A DNA stretch of 64,000 bases from JAKLQR01 sp963753165 (GCA_963753165.1 CAVWBP010000024.1:1-64000); one strand, 5' to 3'. Numbered from the stretch's first letter, positions 25,309-34,773 are shown. Notes: generated by a model from the letters alone, not told the origin. Translations and numbers: made by a program.

Positions 25309-26695
25309 TTAGAATGTGAGCGCTAAACCGTGAACAAGCTGCGTAACGGTTTCATCTTCTGCACCAATGTCAGTATAGAAATCATCAGGCGAGAACCAGC
25401 CTGCCTCTATGAAGTAGGTGAGGTTCTTTGCAATTTTGTAGTTGATCTTTGTGTCAATTTCCCAGCCGAGGTTCTTGTCAACGCTCACGCCGAGGTCGTC
25501 TTCCCATGCGCCGGTCTCTGAAGCCATCAGATAGAAACCGTCAAGAGAGAGGGTAAGTTCTTTCATCGGGGTGACATCCACGCCGAGATTGAAGTAGGTG
25601 GTATTTGCGATACCGGTGTTTGTGGTGTTGCCGCCGACTGTCGTGGTAAGGGCTGCAGCATAAGATGCTGTTCTTACCGTACGCTCATAAATCTGTGTGT
25701 AGTGTACCAGTCTGGCGGTTGCGCCGTAATCAGAACCCTGGAGGGTCTGGAATTCGTCACAGTCTTCATCGTTTGCGTTGTCGTCACCGCTGCCATATGC
25801 GAATGATGCTCTCAGGTTTACCATATCAAGGGCATACCCGAGTTTTGCGAAGGCTGCCCAGCCTTTTGCTTTCAGGTCTCAGCCTGAGAAGAGTGACATC
25901 CTTGACTTTGCCGAACTGCATGTCGGCTTCTGCGCCATAGGTTAATCCTGCGATACTCCCGTTTCCATGGATGCCGACGTTGTGGAAATTGAGGTCGTCA
26001 ACATTGATTCCCGAACCTAATGAAGGACAGTTGCCATCGCTGTGTGCCCATACCCAGTTGGCTCCGACCGTATTGTCTTTGTCCCACATGTAGGTCATTA
26101 GGAGAACATAGCCGTCAAGGTCATCCCAATGCTGCATCAGATTGCCTTCATTGAGCTTTACTGTTCCCGCTGCAACATGGAGTTCCTTCATGGGGTCTAC
26201 CCATACGAGAAGGGCGTCATCGCCGAATCTCTCGTTGTTCAGGAACTGTTTTTCGCCGAGTGAAATCGGCATATGGCCGATCTTGATTCCGGCAGGCATG
26301 CCGAGAAGACCGGAACCGGTGTACTGAATCCAGGCCTGTCTGATCATGATGTCTGTATTCGGTTTTGCATCATAACCGCGGGCTTGGTCGCCCCAGTACC
26401 AGAGACCGCTTTTGCCGGATGAGCCGGTAGCTGTCTCTAATTCGATGAAGCCACGGACATTGTCAGCCACCTTTGCGTCAACGGTTAAATTGACATTCTG
26501 GTGCCAGAAGGCATGCGATTCTGAATCGGCAGGGACTTCATCCGATCCGGATAATCCGGTGACATTTTTGACATACCAGCCTTTGATGAGGATTTTTCCG
26601 CCGATTGTGATATCGGTCTTATCCTCAGCAGAGGCGGTAGCTGCAAGACTTATTACGAAAAGCAAACTTAACACTAAAGCTAGATATTTTCTCAC
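25309..26695 (-). pseudogene. Outer-membrane porin, one frameshift
   Basis: 26695-25880 encodes a signal peptide (MRKYLALVLSLLFVISLAAT, cleavage after ASA) and beta-strand-rich repeats (DITIGGKILIKGWYVKN, GFIELETATGSSGKSG, PAGIKIGHMPISLGEKQFLN). Near 25875 the frame shifts and continues as DLKAKGWAAFAKLGYALDMV to LVHGLALTF with a terminal Phe, the usual beta-barrel end. Together ~460 aa. General porin fold; substrate unknown. The promoter, long leader and terminator are intact, which argues for a single-base error or a very recent mutation. Confidence 0.8.
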
Positions 26696-26916
26696 TTGCT
26701 AACCCTCCTAATTTAATATTGAGAAATTTCCATGATTCTTAAATACGATCCGCCTATGGCGGGTTTACCTCTCTATGTATAGAAATTCTCTTCTAATCTA
26801 AACTTTCTATCACCTCCCTCATGAAAGGGTGCAGACCCCCAACGGAGGTCTTTTGCCTAAATTTAACTACTGTCACTATAATAAGAGCCCTGTATACCAA
26901 TCTAAATATTGACAAA
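26696..26916 (-). promoter_or_regulatory. Long (~215-nt) structured leader of the porin mRNA
   Basis: Untranslated region between the promoter and the porin start. It contains a hairpin GACCTCCGTTGGGGGTC around 26837-26853 and a second imperfect one (AAACCCGCCATAGGCGGATC, ~26748-26768 on the minus strand). RBS AGGAGG before the start. Length and structure would suit post-transcriptional control by a small RNA, as is common for porins; that is inference. Confidence 0.45.
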
Positions 26917-26946
26917 TTTATATCATTACTCTGAATATTTTGTCAA
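26917..26946 (-). promoter_or_regulatory. Sigma-70 promoter of the porin gene
   Basis: Minus-strand TTGACA (26941-26946), 18-nt spacer, TATAAA (26917-26922); start near 26910. Confidence 0.7.
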
Positions 26947-27032
26947 GAAATTTATGAGCAAAAGTATAAGTAAGTTCTGACAATTTTGTCAAAGACCGTA
27001 TATACAAAAAAGCAAAAAAGAGGCCAGATCAT

Positions 27033-27055
27033 AAAAAAAACGCTCTTTCAGCGTT
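27033..27055 (-). terminator. Intrinsic terminator facing the porin promoter
   Basis: Minus-strand AACGCT-gaaag-AGCGTT followed by a run of T (A8 on the plus strand at 27033-27040). Insulates the porin promoter from minus-strand transcription crossing from the DUF401 gene. Confidence 0.6.
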
Positions 27056-27221
27056 GCAGCTTCTAACCCGTTGTAATTATTGTAAAAATAAGTACTCCCC
27101 TGTATCCGGCGCCTGTTCTGTGCAGCAGGAATGGCTGTATCCTTTTTGCAACATAGGTGTATATATTCTGTTGCATACGCTATGCGCAAAGGACGGAGAA
27201 CCAAATGTGCTAAAATGGTGC

Positions 27222-28412
27222 ATGTATGATGTTGGAAAGCTCCTTCTGGTCTTCATAGCCATAATGATTCTCCTCAGAAAGAAGCTCAACATAGGGCTTG
27301 TCATGTTTCTCGCAGCCTCTGTCCTCATTCTGCTCTATAAGATGCCCCCGGACAAGATATGGGATACATGCAGGAGGACGGTCATGAATCCGGTTACCCT
27401 CAAACTTATCCTCGCATTGTCGTTCATCAGAATTTTTGAAATGATCCTCAGGGAGCATAGAGTCCTTGCCCGGATGATGGATACAGTAAAGACGGTCTTT
27501 CGAAACCGCAAGATCGTAACGATCTCGATGCCTCTTCTGATCGGGCTTATGCCCTCGGTGGGCGGGGCATACTTTTCGGCCCCAATGGTTGCGGAGACGA
27601 CGAATGATACCTGCATGAGCCCCGAGGAAAAGGGGTTTATCAACTACTGGTTCAGACATCCATGGGAATATATCCTGCCGTTGTATCCCGGCATCCTGCT
27701 CGCAGCAGCGATTACGAAGATACAGCTCTATGATCTTATCCTGGCGAATTCCGCATATGCCGCTCTTCTTGTGATCACCGGATTCATGTTTGCCATGCAC
27801 GGCCTGCGGGGGGGAACAGTTGCAGACAGGCATATGTCTGCTCGCGCCATATGGAGTTTCGCTCCAATCGTTGCGGTGCTCCTGCTCGTTATGCTTTTCC
27901 GCATAGAGCTCCATTATTCCCTGATTGCGGTCGTTCTGTTTCTCTTTTTCTTTTACCGTTACCGCGCGAAAAATATTCTTGCTACATTCAGCCACGGGTT
28001 TTCCCTCGATGTTATTGTCCTCATCCTCGGCGTGATGTTTTTCAAAGAGGCGATGGACAATTCAGGAGCGGTGAGAAATCTCAGCCAATTCTTCCTGGAA
28101 AAAAATATCCCTGTTGCTCCCATCCTCTTCCTGCTCCCCTTTATTTCAGGGGTTCTGACAGGGATTACGGTAGGCTTCGTGGGGAGCACATTCCCGCTCC
28201 TGATCAGTCTGACCGAAAATACCTCTGTAGCTGCGATTTCATTCGCGTTTGCATCAGGGCTCATCGGTGTTCTTCTGTCGCCGGTCCATGTCTGTCTTAT
28301 CCTGACAAAGGAATACTTTAAGGCCGATCTTTGGAAGATGTACCGGATGATGATCCCGGCAGGGGTTATTGTCTTTGCCGGAGCAGTGGTTCAGTATCTG
28401 ATTCTGAAATAA
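27222..28412 (+). CDS. DUF401 family membrane protein
   Basis: 396 aa when started at ATG 27222, which begins directly with the first membrane helix (GKLLLVFIAIMILLRKK). The longer frame from 27054 adds 56 polar residues and no RBS. About ten hydrophobic helices; conserved segments IGLMPSVGGAYFSAPMVAET (~res 106-125), ISGVLTGITVGFVGSTFPLL and FASGLIGVLLSPVHVCLILT. The PSVGGAYFSAPM motif marks DUF401, distantly related to ion/organic-acid permeases. Transport substrate unknown. Confidence 0.85.
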   Translation: MYDVGKLLLVFIAIMILLRKKLNIGLVMFLAASVLILLYKMPPDKIWDTCRRTVMNPVTLKLILALSFIRIFEMILREHRVLARMMDTVKTVFRNRKIVTISMPLLIGLMPSVGGAYFSAPMVAETTNDTCMSPEEKGFINYWFRHPWEYILPLYPGILLAAAITKIQLYDLILANSAYAALLVITGFMFAMHGLRGGTVADRHMSARAIWSFAPIVAVLLLVMLFRIELHYSLIAVVLFLFFFYRYRAKNILATFSHGFSLDVIVLILGVMFFKEAMDNSGAVRNLSQFFLEKNIPVAPILFLLPFISGVLTGITVGFVGSTFPLLISLTENTSVAAISFAFASGLIGVLLSPVHVCLILTKEYFKADLWKMYRMMIPAGVIVFAGAVVQYLILK

Positions 28413-28436
28413 TCAGGTGCAAAACAGGATTTCCTG

Positions 28437-29882
28437 CTATCCCTTTATCACCCCAAGGGGTTTAAGACGGACTACCTTGGTGGAGATGCCGGCCCTGTGG
28501 ACAACTTCTACGACATTTGAAATGTCCTTGTATGCATCTGACATCTCTTCGGCAAGGGTCTCACGGCCTGCAGACCTCACTATGATGCCTTTGTCTTCCA
28601 TCTCTTTCCGGATTGACCGTCCCTTTGCCCTTCTGATCGCCTGATGCCTGGACATGAGCCTTCCTGCTCCGTGGCATGTGGACCCGAATGTCTCTTCCAT
28701 CGCCTTCTGTGTTCCGAGAAGCACGAAGGAGGACCTGCCCATGTCTCCCGGAATAAGGACCGGCTGGCCCAGAGGTTTATACACATCCGGCAGTTCCGGA
28801 TGCCCGGGAGGAAATGCCCGGGTTGCACCCTTTCTGTGGACAATAAGCTTCCTCCTGACGCCGTTGATTTCATGTTCCTCGATCTTTGCGATGTTGTGCG
28901 CGACGTCGTATATCAAATTCATGCCAAGCTTCCCGGGAGGCAAGCCGAACTGTTTCATAAAAGCTTCCCGCGCCCAGTGCATGATACACTGCCTGTTTGC
29001 CCAGGCATAATTGGCGGCGGCCCTCATCGCTGCGAGATAATCACGGGCATCGGGGCTGTCATAGGGGGCACAGGCAAGTTCCTTGTCGTACAAAGGAATC
29101 CGGTATTTCTGTGCAGCCCGTTCCATGACCTGGAGAAAGTCGGTGCATACCTGATGTCCGAATCCACGGGACCCGGTATGGATCATGAGCGTAATATGGT
29201 CCCTGAAAAGACCGAGAATGTTCGCAGCCCTTTCATCAAAAATCTCATCGACATATTGTATTTCGAGAAAGTGGTTGCCGGAGCCAAGTGTGCCCTGCTG
29301 CGCCCTGCCGCGCTCATATGCTTTATTGCTGATAAGGGAGGGGTCGGCTCCTTCCATACAACCGCCTGATTCAATTTTTGGGAGATCTTCCGCATCTCCG
29401 AATCCCTGTTCAACCGCCCAGCGGGCGCCCCTGACCAATATCCTTTTCTGGTCTTCAGGACCGAGCCGTATCTTTCCCTTTGATCCGACCCCTGACGGTA
29501 TTTCCGAATAGAGAAGGCTCACCAGATTCTCGAGTTTAGGCAAGACCTCCTGCCTGGTGAGGTTGCTCCTGAGGAGACGCACTCCGCAGTTTATATCGTA
29601 CCCAACCCCGCCGGGTGATACGATGCCTTCTTTGAGATCAAACGCCGCTACCCCACCGATTGCAAATCCGTATCCTGTATGAATGTCGGGCATTGCCATG
29701 GAGGCGCCGACGATCCCGGGCAGCGTTGCCACATTTGCAACCTGGTCTATTGCCTGCGGCTCAAGCTCTTTCTCAAGGAGTTCATCGACATAGATAATCC
29801 CCTTTACGTGCATCCCCTCTTTGTAATCAGCAGGGATTTCTATCCTCGCTTGATCAATTCTTTTGATTTTTTCCAATGGCAT
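28437..29882 (-). CDS. rtcB: RNA-splicing ligase RtcB
   Basis: 481 aa, normal length. GTP- and Mn-dependent ligase joining 2',3'-cyclic phosphate/3'-phosphate to 5'-OH RNA ends. Metal ligands: Asp and Cys in PGGVGYDINCGVRLLRSN (~res 89-106), His in GSGNHFLEIQYVDE (~res 200-213) and HTGSRGFGHQVCTDFL (~res 235-250). The guanylated His is in FGSTCHGAGRLMSRHQA (~res 405). The archease gene follows ~40 nt upstream on the same strand (transcribed first). RtcB and archease act together in RNA repair or tRNA splicing. Confidence 0.97.
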   Translation of the reverse strand: MPLEKIKRIDQARIEIPADYKEGMHVKGIIYVDELLEKELEPQAIDQVANVATLPGIVGASMAMPDIHTGYGFAIGGVAAFDLKEGIVSPGGVGYDINCGVRLLRSNLTRQEVLPKLENLVSLLYSEIPSGVGSKGKIRLGPEDQKRILVRGARWAVEQGFGDAEDLPKIESGGCMEGADPSLISNKAYERGRAQQGTLGSGNHFLEIQYVDEIFDERAANILGLFRDHITLMIHTGSRGFGHQVCTDFLQVMERAAQKYRIPLYDKELACAPYDSPDARDYLAAMRAAANYAWANRQCIMHWAREAFMKQFGLPPGKLGMNLIYDVAHNIAKIEEHEINGVRRKLIVHRKGATRAFPPGHPELPDVYKPLGQPVLIPGDMGRSSFVLLGTQKAMEETFGSTCHGAGRLMSRHQAIRRAKGRSIRKEMEDKGIIVRSAGRETLAEEMSDAYKDISNVVEVVHRAGISTKVVRLKPLGVIKG

Positions 29883-29922
29883 ATAGACTTCCTTAAATTT
29901 TTTTGCTGTTTCTCTTTTTATT

Positions 29923-30399
29923 CTAACCGAAAATGGAACGGCCTATCACTTCAAATATCGAAGATAATATCAATCTTCCATAGATCTCATTCGATTTCTC
30001 TATCCTGAGCCGATGGTATGTGGCTGCCTTGATCAGCAGACGGCTCTCGTGTCTTTCCGGATCGAACTCCTCACCGGAGAGCACAGCATTCAGCCGGTAA
30101 GATTTCAGGGTTGCAGGCGGGCCGGGCTCCAGGTCCGATTCAGTGATTGAGATCTTTTTCCCGATAAACCCGTACGCATCGAAATGGAAAACAAGTTCAT
30201 TCAGCCAGGCAACCAAAAGGCTGTCAAGCGAATCATTCTCAAGCGAGATATCAATCGATTTTTTCTCCTCAATTTTCCCGGCATCGGTAATGAGACTGTA
30301 CATCCCGATTGCGGCATTGACGAACGCTTCCTGAACGGTTTTGCCGAAAGATCTCAGGCCGATGTCGCCTGAGATGTCGAGGATTTCAAATGGTTTCAT
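29923..30399 (-). CDS. Archease
   Basis: 158 aa started at ATG 30399 (MKPFEILDISGDIGLRSFGK); the longer frame to 30579 only translates a palindromic repeat. Conserved features: the metal-site Asp in ISGDIGL, VAWLNELVFHFDAYGF (~res 65-80) and KAATYHRLRIE near the C-terminus. Archease stimulates RtcB guanylation and multiple turnover; the tandem position with rtcB supports the call. Confidence 0.9.
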   Translation of the reverse strand: MKPFEILDISGDIGLRSFGKTVQEAFVNAAIGMYSLITDAGKIEEKKSIDISLENDSLDSLLVAWLNELVFHFDAYGFIGKKISITESDLEPGPPATLKSYRLNAVLSGEEFDPERHESRLLIKAATYHRLRIEKSNEIYGRLILSSIFEVIGRSIFG

Positions 30400-30496
30400 G
30401 CCTGTTAGAGTATTTCGAAAAGCGCAGCCGGTGTGCACTTTTTTGTTGAATTGATAATTCATTACACCCTGTGGTCTCTGCAGGATTTCATCTTGC

Positions 30497-30567
30497 GTCA
30501 TTCTGGCTTGCGTAACCGGAGGATACAAGCCCTTGGCCTGGATTCCCCGATCAAGTCGGGGAATGAC
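30497..30567. repeat. GTCAT...ATGAC palindromic repeat, copy 2
   Basis: Starts GTCATTCTGGCTTGCGTAAC and ends ATTCCCCGATCAAGTCGGGG then AATGAC. The right half contains its own CCCCGA/TCGGGG palindrome shared with copies at 54791 and 59095. Confidence 0.75.
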
Positions 30568-30634
30568 AAAAAGTTTCAAGTTTCATTGTTTATGTTTGAT
30601 GCCCCGCGGTTTCTGCCGCGGGGTTCTTTATTGC

Positions 30635-31576
30635 TTATTTTTTTTGTGGCTCCTGTTTTTCTTTTCCTGCTTCTGTCTGTTCAGGTTTCTGCTCCGGCTG
30701 TTCAACAGGCGCTTCTTGTGTTGCAGACCCGCCTGACAGTTTGGCTACCGCATCTTTATTGAGTTCAACCTTATACTGGGTTTTCAGGTCACTGATGTAG
30801 GAATCGAAAAATTCCTTCTGTTTTTCTGCTGCGAGACGCTGGTAGATGTTGCTCCGGATCTTTTCAAACTCTATCGGCTTACCCAGCTGTTTGTCGGTTA
30901 CCTTGATGATATGATACCCGAAGCGTGTCTTTACCGGCTCACTGATTTCGCCCGCTTTCAGTCTGGCAGCCGCAGACTCGAACTCGGGAACCATCTGCCC
31001 CTGAGAGAAAAACCCCAGGTCGCCGCCGTTTTTCGCGGTGCCGGTATCAAGGGAACTTTTTTCGGCGATCTTTGCGAAATCTTCGCCTTTCTTTATCCTT
31101 GCCAGTATTTTCCTCGCTTCATCTTCACTTTTTACCAGAATATGGCTGGCCCGCATCTTGCTGATTGATGCGAGATCATTTTTATGCTGCTCATAATACT
31201 CTTTTACTTCCTGGTCTGAGACCTTTGTCTTTTCTTCGATCTGTTTTTCGAGGAGAACACTGATGAGCGTGAGTTTTTTAAAGTCGTCCAGTTTTTTCAG
31301 GTACTCGGTATCCTTGTCGAGGCCCTTCTTCACGGCTTCCTGATAGAGGAGTTCTTTCTTGATGAGTTCATCGAGGAACTTTTCCTTCCCCCCGCTGCCT
31401 TCAAACAGCTTCTGTGCGAATTCGGGCAGGTTTTTGATTTCACGGTCAAGGTCAGCTTCCGTGATCTTTGCGCTGCCGACCTTTGCGAGATATGCCCCTT
31501 TCTGTTCACCCTTTTTTGCACATCCGATGAAAGCACAAAGGAGAAAAATGGTTATCACAATTGTGAATCTTTTCAT
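30635..31576 (-). CDS. Parvulin-type peptidyl-prolyl isomerase lipoprotein (SurA/PrsA-like)
   Basis: 313 aa from ATG 31576 (RBS GGGAGG). Signal peptide with lipobox LLCAFIGC, so lipid-anchored in the periplasm. N-terminal SurA-like helices (AKVGSAKITEADLDREIKNL ... FLDELIKKELLYQEAVKKGL), then the rotamase domain: MRASHILVKSEDEARKILAR (~res 140-160), GDLGFFSQGQMVPEFE and TRFGYHIIKV (~res 215-224). The C-terminal tail is low-complexity Glu/Gln/Pro/Lys. Probably an outer-membrane protein chaperone. A CCCCGCGG/CCGCGGGG hairpin at 30602-30623 lies past its stop. Confidence 0.93.
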   Translation of the reverse strand: MKRFTIVITIFLLCAFIGCAKKGEQKGAYLAKVGSAKITEADLDREIKNLPEFAQKLFEGSGGKEKFLDELIKKELLYQEAVKKGLDKDTEYLKKLDDFKKLTLISVLLEKQIEEKTKVSDQEVKEYYEQHKNDLASISKMRASHILVKSEDEARKILARIKKGEDFAKIAEKSSLDTGTAKNGGDLGFFSQGQMVPEFESAAARLKAGEISEPVKTRFGYHIIKVTDKQLGKPIEFEKIRSNIYQRLAAEKQKEFFDSYISDLKTQYKVELNKDAVAKLSGGSATQEAPVEQPEQKPEQTEAGKEKQEPQKK

Positions 31577-31711
31577 AGATCCTCCCATAAGATAAATTTT
31601 CTTTTTATAGCATAAGATACATTCTTTTTGATACAGAAAAGTGATATCATTGTCGTCACATATGATATAGTAAAAAAACAGATTCCTGAAAACAATTACA
31701 GGGGGATATCC

Positions 31712-32998
31712 ATGGGGTTCACTAAATCACACAGGCTCTATAAAAGAGCCCACAAACTCATCCCGGGAGGGGTCAACAGCCCGGTGCGGGCTTTCCGCGC
31801 GGTCGGGGGAAATCCGGTGTTTATCAGCAGAGGGCAAGGCTCAAAGATCTATGATGTTGACGGGAACAGGTATATAGATTATGTCCTTTCCTGGGGGCCC
31901 TTGATACTTGGTCATGCCCATCCAAAGGTCCTGAATGCACTCAGGAAAGCCCTGGACAAAGGTACGAGCTACGGAGCGCCAACCCCCCTGGAGATTGAAC
32001 TCGCAGAACTCGTACTGAAAGCCTATCCGTCAATGGACAAGGTGAGGATGGTGAATTCAGGCACCGAGGCAACCATGAGCGCGATCAGGGTTGCGCGCGG
32101 GTTTACGGGACGGGACAAAATAATCAAGTTCGAAGGATGCTATCACGGACATGCTGACGGACTGCTTGTCAAGGCAGGGTCCGGAGCAACTACCTTCGGT
32201 GTCCCCGACAGTCCGGGTGTGCCAAAATCTTATGCGAAAAATACCCTCACGGTGCCTTTTAATGATATTTCTGCTTGCAAAGAAGTCATCAAAAATAACT
32301 GGAAATCTCTTGCATGTGTGATACTCGAACCCGTTGTCGGGAATATCGGCTGTGTTCTCCCGAAGCCCGGCTTTCTCGAAACGTTAAGAAAACTCACAAA
32401 GGCCCATGGCATTGTTCTGATATTCGATGAAGTTATGACAGGGTTCCGGGTAACCTATGGCGGCGCTCAGGCTTATTACGGAATATCTCCCGATATGACC
32501 TGTCTGGGAAAGGTTATCGGCGGCGGTCTCCCGGTTGGTGCATACGGCGGGAAGAAGGAAATCATGGCAATAGTATCACCTGAGGGGCCTGTGTATCAGG
32601 CAGGCACTCTGTCAGGGAATCCTCTTGCGATGACGGCAGGCATCGAGACCCTGAAGATACTCTCGAAAAAGGATACGTACAAAAAACTGGAACAGAAAGC
32701 ATCATTCCTGGAAAAAGGACTTATCGATGCTGCAAAGAGAGCCGGGGTAAAGACGCGGTTTTACCGTGCAGGGACGATGTTCTGCACGTATTTCACTGAT
32801 ACTCCTGTAGTCGATTATCAGACTGCGAAGACATCGGATACCGCCAGATTTGCCAGGTTCTTTTTGAGCATGCTCAAGAAAGGTGTATACATCGCTCCCT
32901 CGCAGTTTGAGGCCGGCTTCATTTCTCTCGCACACTCAGTGAACGACATAGAAAAGACAATTCGGGCAGCATACGAGTCTCTCCTGGAAACCAGATGA
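31712..32998 (+). CDS. hemL: Glutamate-1-semialdehyde 2,1-aminomutase
   Basis: 428 aa from ATG 31712 (GGGGGA RBS). PLP enzyme making 5-aminolevulinate in the C5 haem/corrinoid pathway. HKLIPGGVNSPVRAFRAVGG (~res 10-29), MVNSGTEATMSAIRVARGFT (~res 113-132), YHGHADGLLVKAGSG, IFDEVMTGFRV (~res 241) and the PLP-lysine region CLGKVIGGGLPVGAYGG (~res 262-278). Monocistronic here; no other hem genes in the window. Confidence 0.97.
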   Translation: MGFTKSHRLYKRAHKLIPGGVNSPVRAFRAVGGNPVFISRGQGSKIYDVDGNRYIDYVLSWGPLILGHAHPKVLNALRKALDKGTSYGAPTPLEIELAELVLKAYPSMDKVRMVNSGTEATMSAIRVARGFTGRDKIIKFEGCYHGHADGLLVKAGSGATTFGVPDSPGVPKSYAKNTLTVPFNDISACKEVIKNNWKSLACVILEPVVGNIGCVLPKPGFLETLRKLTKAHGIVLIFDEVMTGFRVTYGGAQAYYGISPDMTCLGKVIGGGLPVGAYGGKKEIMAIVSPEGPVYQAGTLSGNPLAMTAGIETLKILSKKDTYKKLEQKASFLEKGLIDAAKRAGVKTRFYRAGTMFCTYFTDTPVVDYQTAKTSDTARFARFFLSMLKKGVYIAPSQFEAGFISLAHSVNDIEKTIRAAYESLLETR

Positions 32999-33012
32999 AC
33001 CAAAAGAATGTA

Positions 33013-33048
33013 ACCCCCCTTATTTCCCCCCTTAAGCTAAGGGGGGAT
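33013..33048. repeat. CCCCCTT/AAGGGGG hairpin repeat, intergenic copy
   Basis: ACCCCCCTTATTTCCCCCCT followed by TAAGCTAAGGGGGGAT forms a G/C hairpin. Same class as the repeats found inside mnmA, lpxB and waaA and upstream of the radical SAM gene. Here it may end hemL transcription. Confidence 0.65.
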
Positions 33049-33070
33049 TATATGGATTACCAAACCAACC

Positions 33071-33307
33071 ATGATATTTGACAAAACAATTTTAAAGCAT
33101 ATGTGGAAGGCCAGTACGGCCGGCCTGAACATAGTCATTGGTACGGTTGTCGGCGGCGCCATAGGATACTTTTTAGAGAAACTATTCGGCATGGAGAGCC
33201 ATTGGCTCCTGTTTATCTTCGCATTACTCGGCATCGCAGCCGGATTCAAAGACTTGTTCAAACTGACAAAGAATATCGATGAAGGATCTGATAAAGAGAA
33301 TAAATAA
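33071..33307 (+). CDS. atpZ: AtpZ/AtpI-family F-type ATPase accessory protein
   Basis: 78 aa, two membrane helices (LNIVIGTVVGGAIGYFLEKL and HWLLFIFALLGIAAGF) followed by a charged tail. This matches the AtpZ/AtpI family that precedes atpI in many ATP synthase operons and may act in c-ring assembly or Mg/Ca transport. Overlaps the next gene by 29 nt. No atpB/atpE follow. Confidence 0.75.
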   Translation: MIFDKTILKHMWKASTAGLNIVIGTVVGGAIGYFLEKLFGMESHWLLFIFALLGIAAGFKDLFKLTKNIDEGSDKENK

Positions 33308-33680
33308 GCTGAGCATCGTGATCCTTGTGGCTGCAGCTGCGCTCTCTGCAGCCTATGAATGGAAAAAACTCCCGATCAGTATTCTTGTCGGCGGGACCCT
33401 GGGTTTGTTCAATCTGAAAGGCCTCGCGTGGGGGCTGAGGGATTTTGCAATGTACAGAGCGAGCGGCAAGGTTATTTTTCTGAGCATATTCAGGTTTTTT
33501 ACCCTTGCATTCATCCTTATCGTCCTTGCAGTGCTCAAACTGATCAATCTCATAGGAATTCTTATCGGGTTTACTATTGTATTTGTGTTAGTCATGGTGG
33601 AAGGAATACGCACAGCAAGGAGTTCACAGGACCAGACTGTATCAGAAGAACCGATATCGTCAGATAAACAGGAAAACTGA
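33279..33680 (+). CDS. atpI: ATP synthase subunit I-like protein
   Basis: 133 aa, four hydrophobic segments (LSIVILVAAAALSAAYEW, LPISILVGGTLGLFNLKGL, ILIVLAVLKLINLIGILIG, FTIVFVLVMVEG) and an acidic tail, as in 'ATP synthase I' proteins. The pair with atpZ is normal but the usual next genes, atpB and atpE, are absent; a palindromic repeat and an opposite-strand gene follow. The F0 genes must lie elsewhere. Confidence 0.75.
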   Translation: MKDLIKRINKLSIVILVAAAALSAAYEWKKLPISILVGGTLGLFNLKGLAWGLRDFAMYRASGKVIFLSIFRFFTLAFILIVLAVLKLINLIGILIGFTIVFVLVMVEGIRTARSSQDQTVSEEPISSDKQEN

Positions 33681-33750
33681 GAATTTCATATCTCCATGCT
33701 TATCATAATAAATGAACTTTATTTAAAGTCTGTTCATAAACTCAGGGTTT

Positions 33751-33834
33751 GTCATCCTCCGGCTTGACCGGTCCCGAAAGCTTTCGGGACAGAACGCATT
33801 GAAAATACTGGATTCCCGCCTTCGCGAGAATGAC
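33751..33834. repeat. GTCAT...ATGAC palindromic repeat, copy 3
   Basis: GTCATCCTCCGGCTTGACCG at the left, GATTCCCGCCTTCGCGAGAA then TGAC at the right, with an inner perfect palindrome GTCCCGAAAGCTTTCGGGAC (33771-33790). Confidence 0.75.
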
Positions 33835-33882
33835 GAATTTTTATCGGAAGCGCACTTTATAAACAAACTCTCTATAAAGACT

Positions 33883-34281
33883 CTATTTGTTTATGGCCTT
33901 CACTGCTTTTGCGTCATTGTCCGTTGCGAGCACCCCTGTTGATGTTTTGCCGGAACCGGCTGTCGCATACATATACTGTATATTGATACCGCTGTCCGCA
34001 ATTTTTTTCGCGACCTGCTGTAATGCTCCCGGCTTGTTCGGAAGTTCCACCAACACCACGTCCTCTTCCTCGACAGGAATATCCAACTTGCCGAGCGCCT
34101 TCTTCGCCTTTGCATTGCTGCTGGTGATCAACATAAAATAGGCCTCACGGTCCATACCGTATGCGCAGATTGCGGTGATATCAACCTTTGCAGCAGCAAT
34201 CGCAGCAGTAACCGCTGAAAGCATTCCGACCTTGTCTTTCGTCTCAAAACTCAACTGTTTCACTTTTTTCGCCTTTGCCAT
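33883..34281 (-). CDS. Tandem ACT-domain protein
   Basis: 132 aa from ATG 34281 (RBS GGGAGGAT). Two ACT domains: KQLSFETKDKVGMLSAVTAA (~res 7-26) and VVLVELPNKPGALQQVAKKI (~res 76-95). No catalytic domain. Stand-alone ACT proteins sense amino acids or small ligands; partner unknown. The start at 34314 in the same frame lacks an RBS. Confidence 0.85.
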   Translation of the reverse strand: MAKAKKVKQLSFETKDKVGMLSAVTAAIAAAKVDITAICAYGMDREAYFMLITSSNAKAKKALGKLDIPVEEEDVVLVELPNKPGALQQVAKKIADSGINIQYMYATAGSGKTSTGVLATDNDAKAVKAINK

Positions 34282-34666
34282 ATTAGTATCCTCCCTTGCT
34301 GTAGTGTTTAGCATAATTGTAACTCATTATAGAGAAAAGTCAATAATCCCGAAAGTGTTTGTCCGAAAGTGCAGACATTGTTCAAATCTATTCCGAAAGC
34401 ATTTTGAGACAGCGGATAAGAGGGATGACAGACGGAACAACAGAAAACCGACTGGGTAATTGCCGCCATTTCTATTCTTTTTATCCTTTCTTTCATGAAG
34501 ATTACCAAAGTGATGTTACAGGATTATGAAAAAGAGGTTAAGATTCTGACATAAAAAGTAACGTACACACGCACATTACCGTCAAAATTCCCGCTGATTA
34601 CTTATTGAATTCTTTTGTTATCGCACTGTTTTCTTGTAAATCAACGACTTATAGAATGACACGCAA

Positions 34667-34682
34667 TGGCACAGAATATGCT
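34667..34682 (+). promoter_or_regulatory. Sigma-54-like promoter
   Basis: TGGCACAGAATATGCT: GG and GC separated by 10 nt, matching TGGCAC at -24 and TGC at -12 with one weak base (A for T). Start would be near 34693, upstream of two hairpins and the 77-aa gene. Confidence 0.5.
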
Positions 34683-34703
34683 TAATTTTCGGTAAAGACC
34701 GGT

Positions 34704-34773
34704 GCAGAATAAAGGCCTGCAGAAAAGGCCTCACGAAAAGCATCCGGAAGATGACCGGAGTAAACCGGATGCT
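34704..34773 (+). promoter_or_regulatory. Two stem-loops in the leader of the 77-aa gene
   Basis: First: AGGCC-tgcagaaaa-GGCCT (~34713-34731). Second: a perfect 9-bp stem AGCATCCGG (34739-34747) with CCGGATGCT (34765-34773) around a 17-nt loop. Compared with the c-di-GMP-I riboswitch but the conserved core is not there. No U-run follows, so a simple terminator is unlikely. Confidence 0.45.

Noticed and set aside
27054..27221. N-terminal extension of the DUF401 protein
   Set aside because: The added 56 residues are Cys-rich, unlike the family, and start inside a terminator; ATG 27222 fits the family length.
34308..34508. 66-aa minus-strand ORF upstream of the ACT-domain gene
   Set aside because: No RBS and no coding signal; part of an AT-rich spacer.
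34704..34773. c-di-GMP (GEMM) riboswitch upstream of the 77-aa gene
   Set aside because: A superficial resemblance (ACGAAAAGC, CCGG pairs), but the conserved GEMM core and the tetraloop-receptor arrangement are missing.
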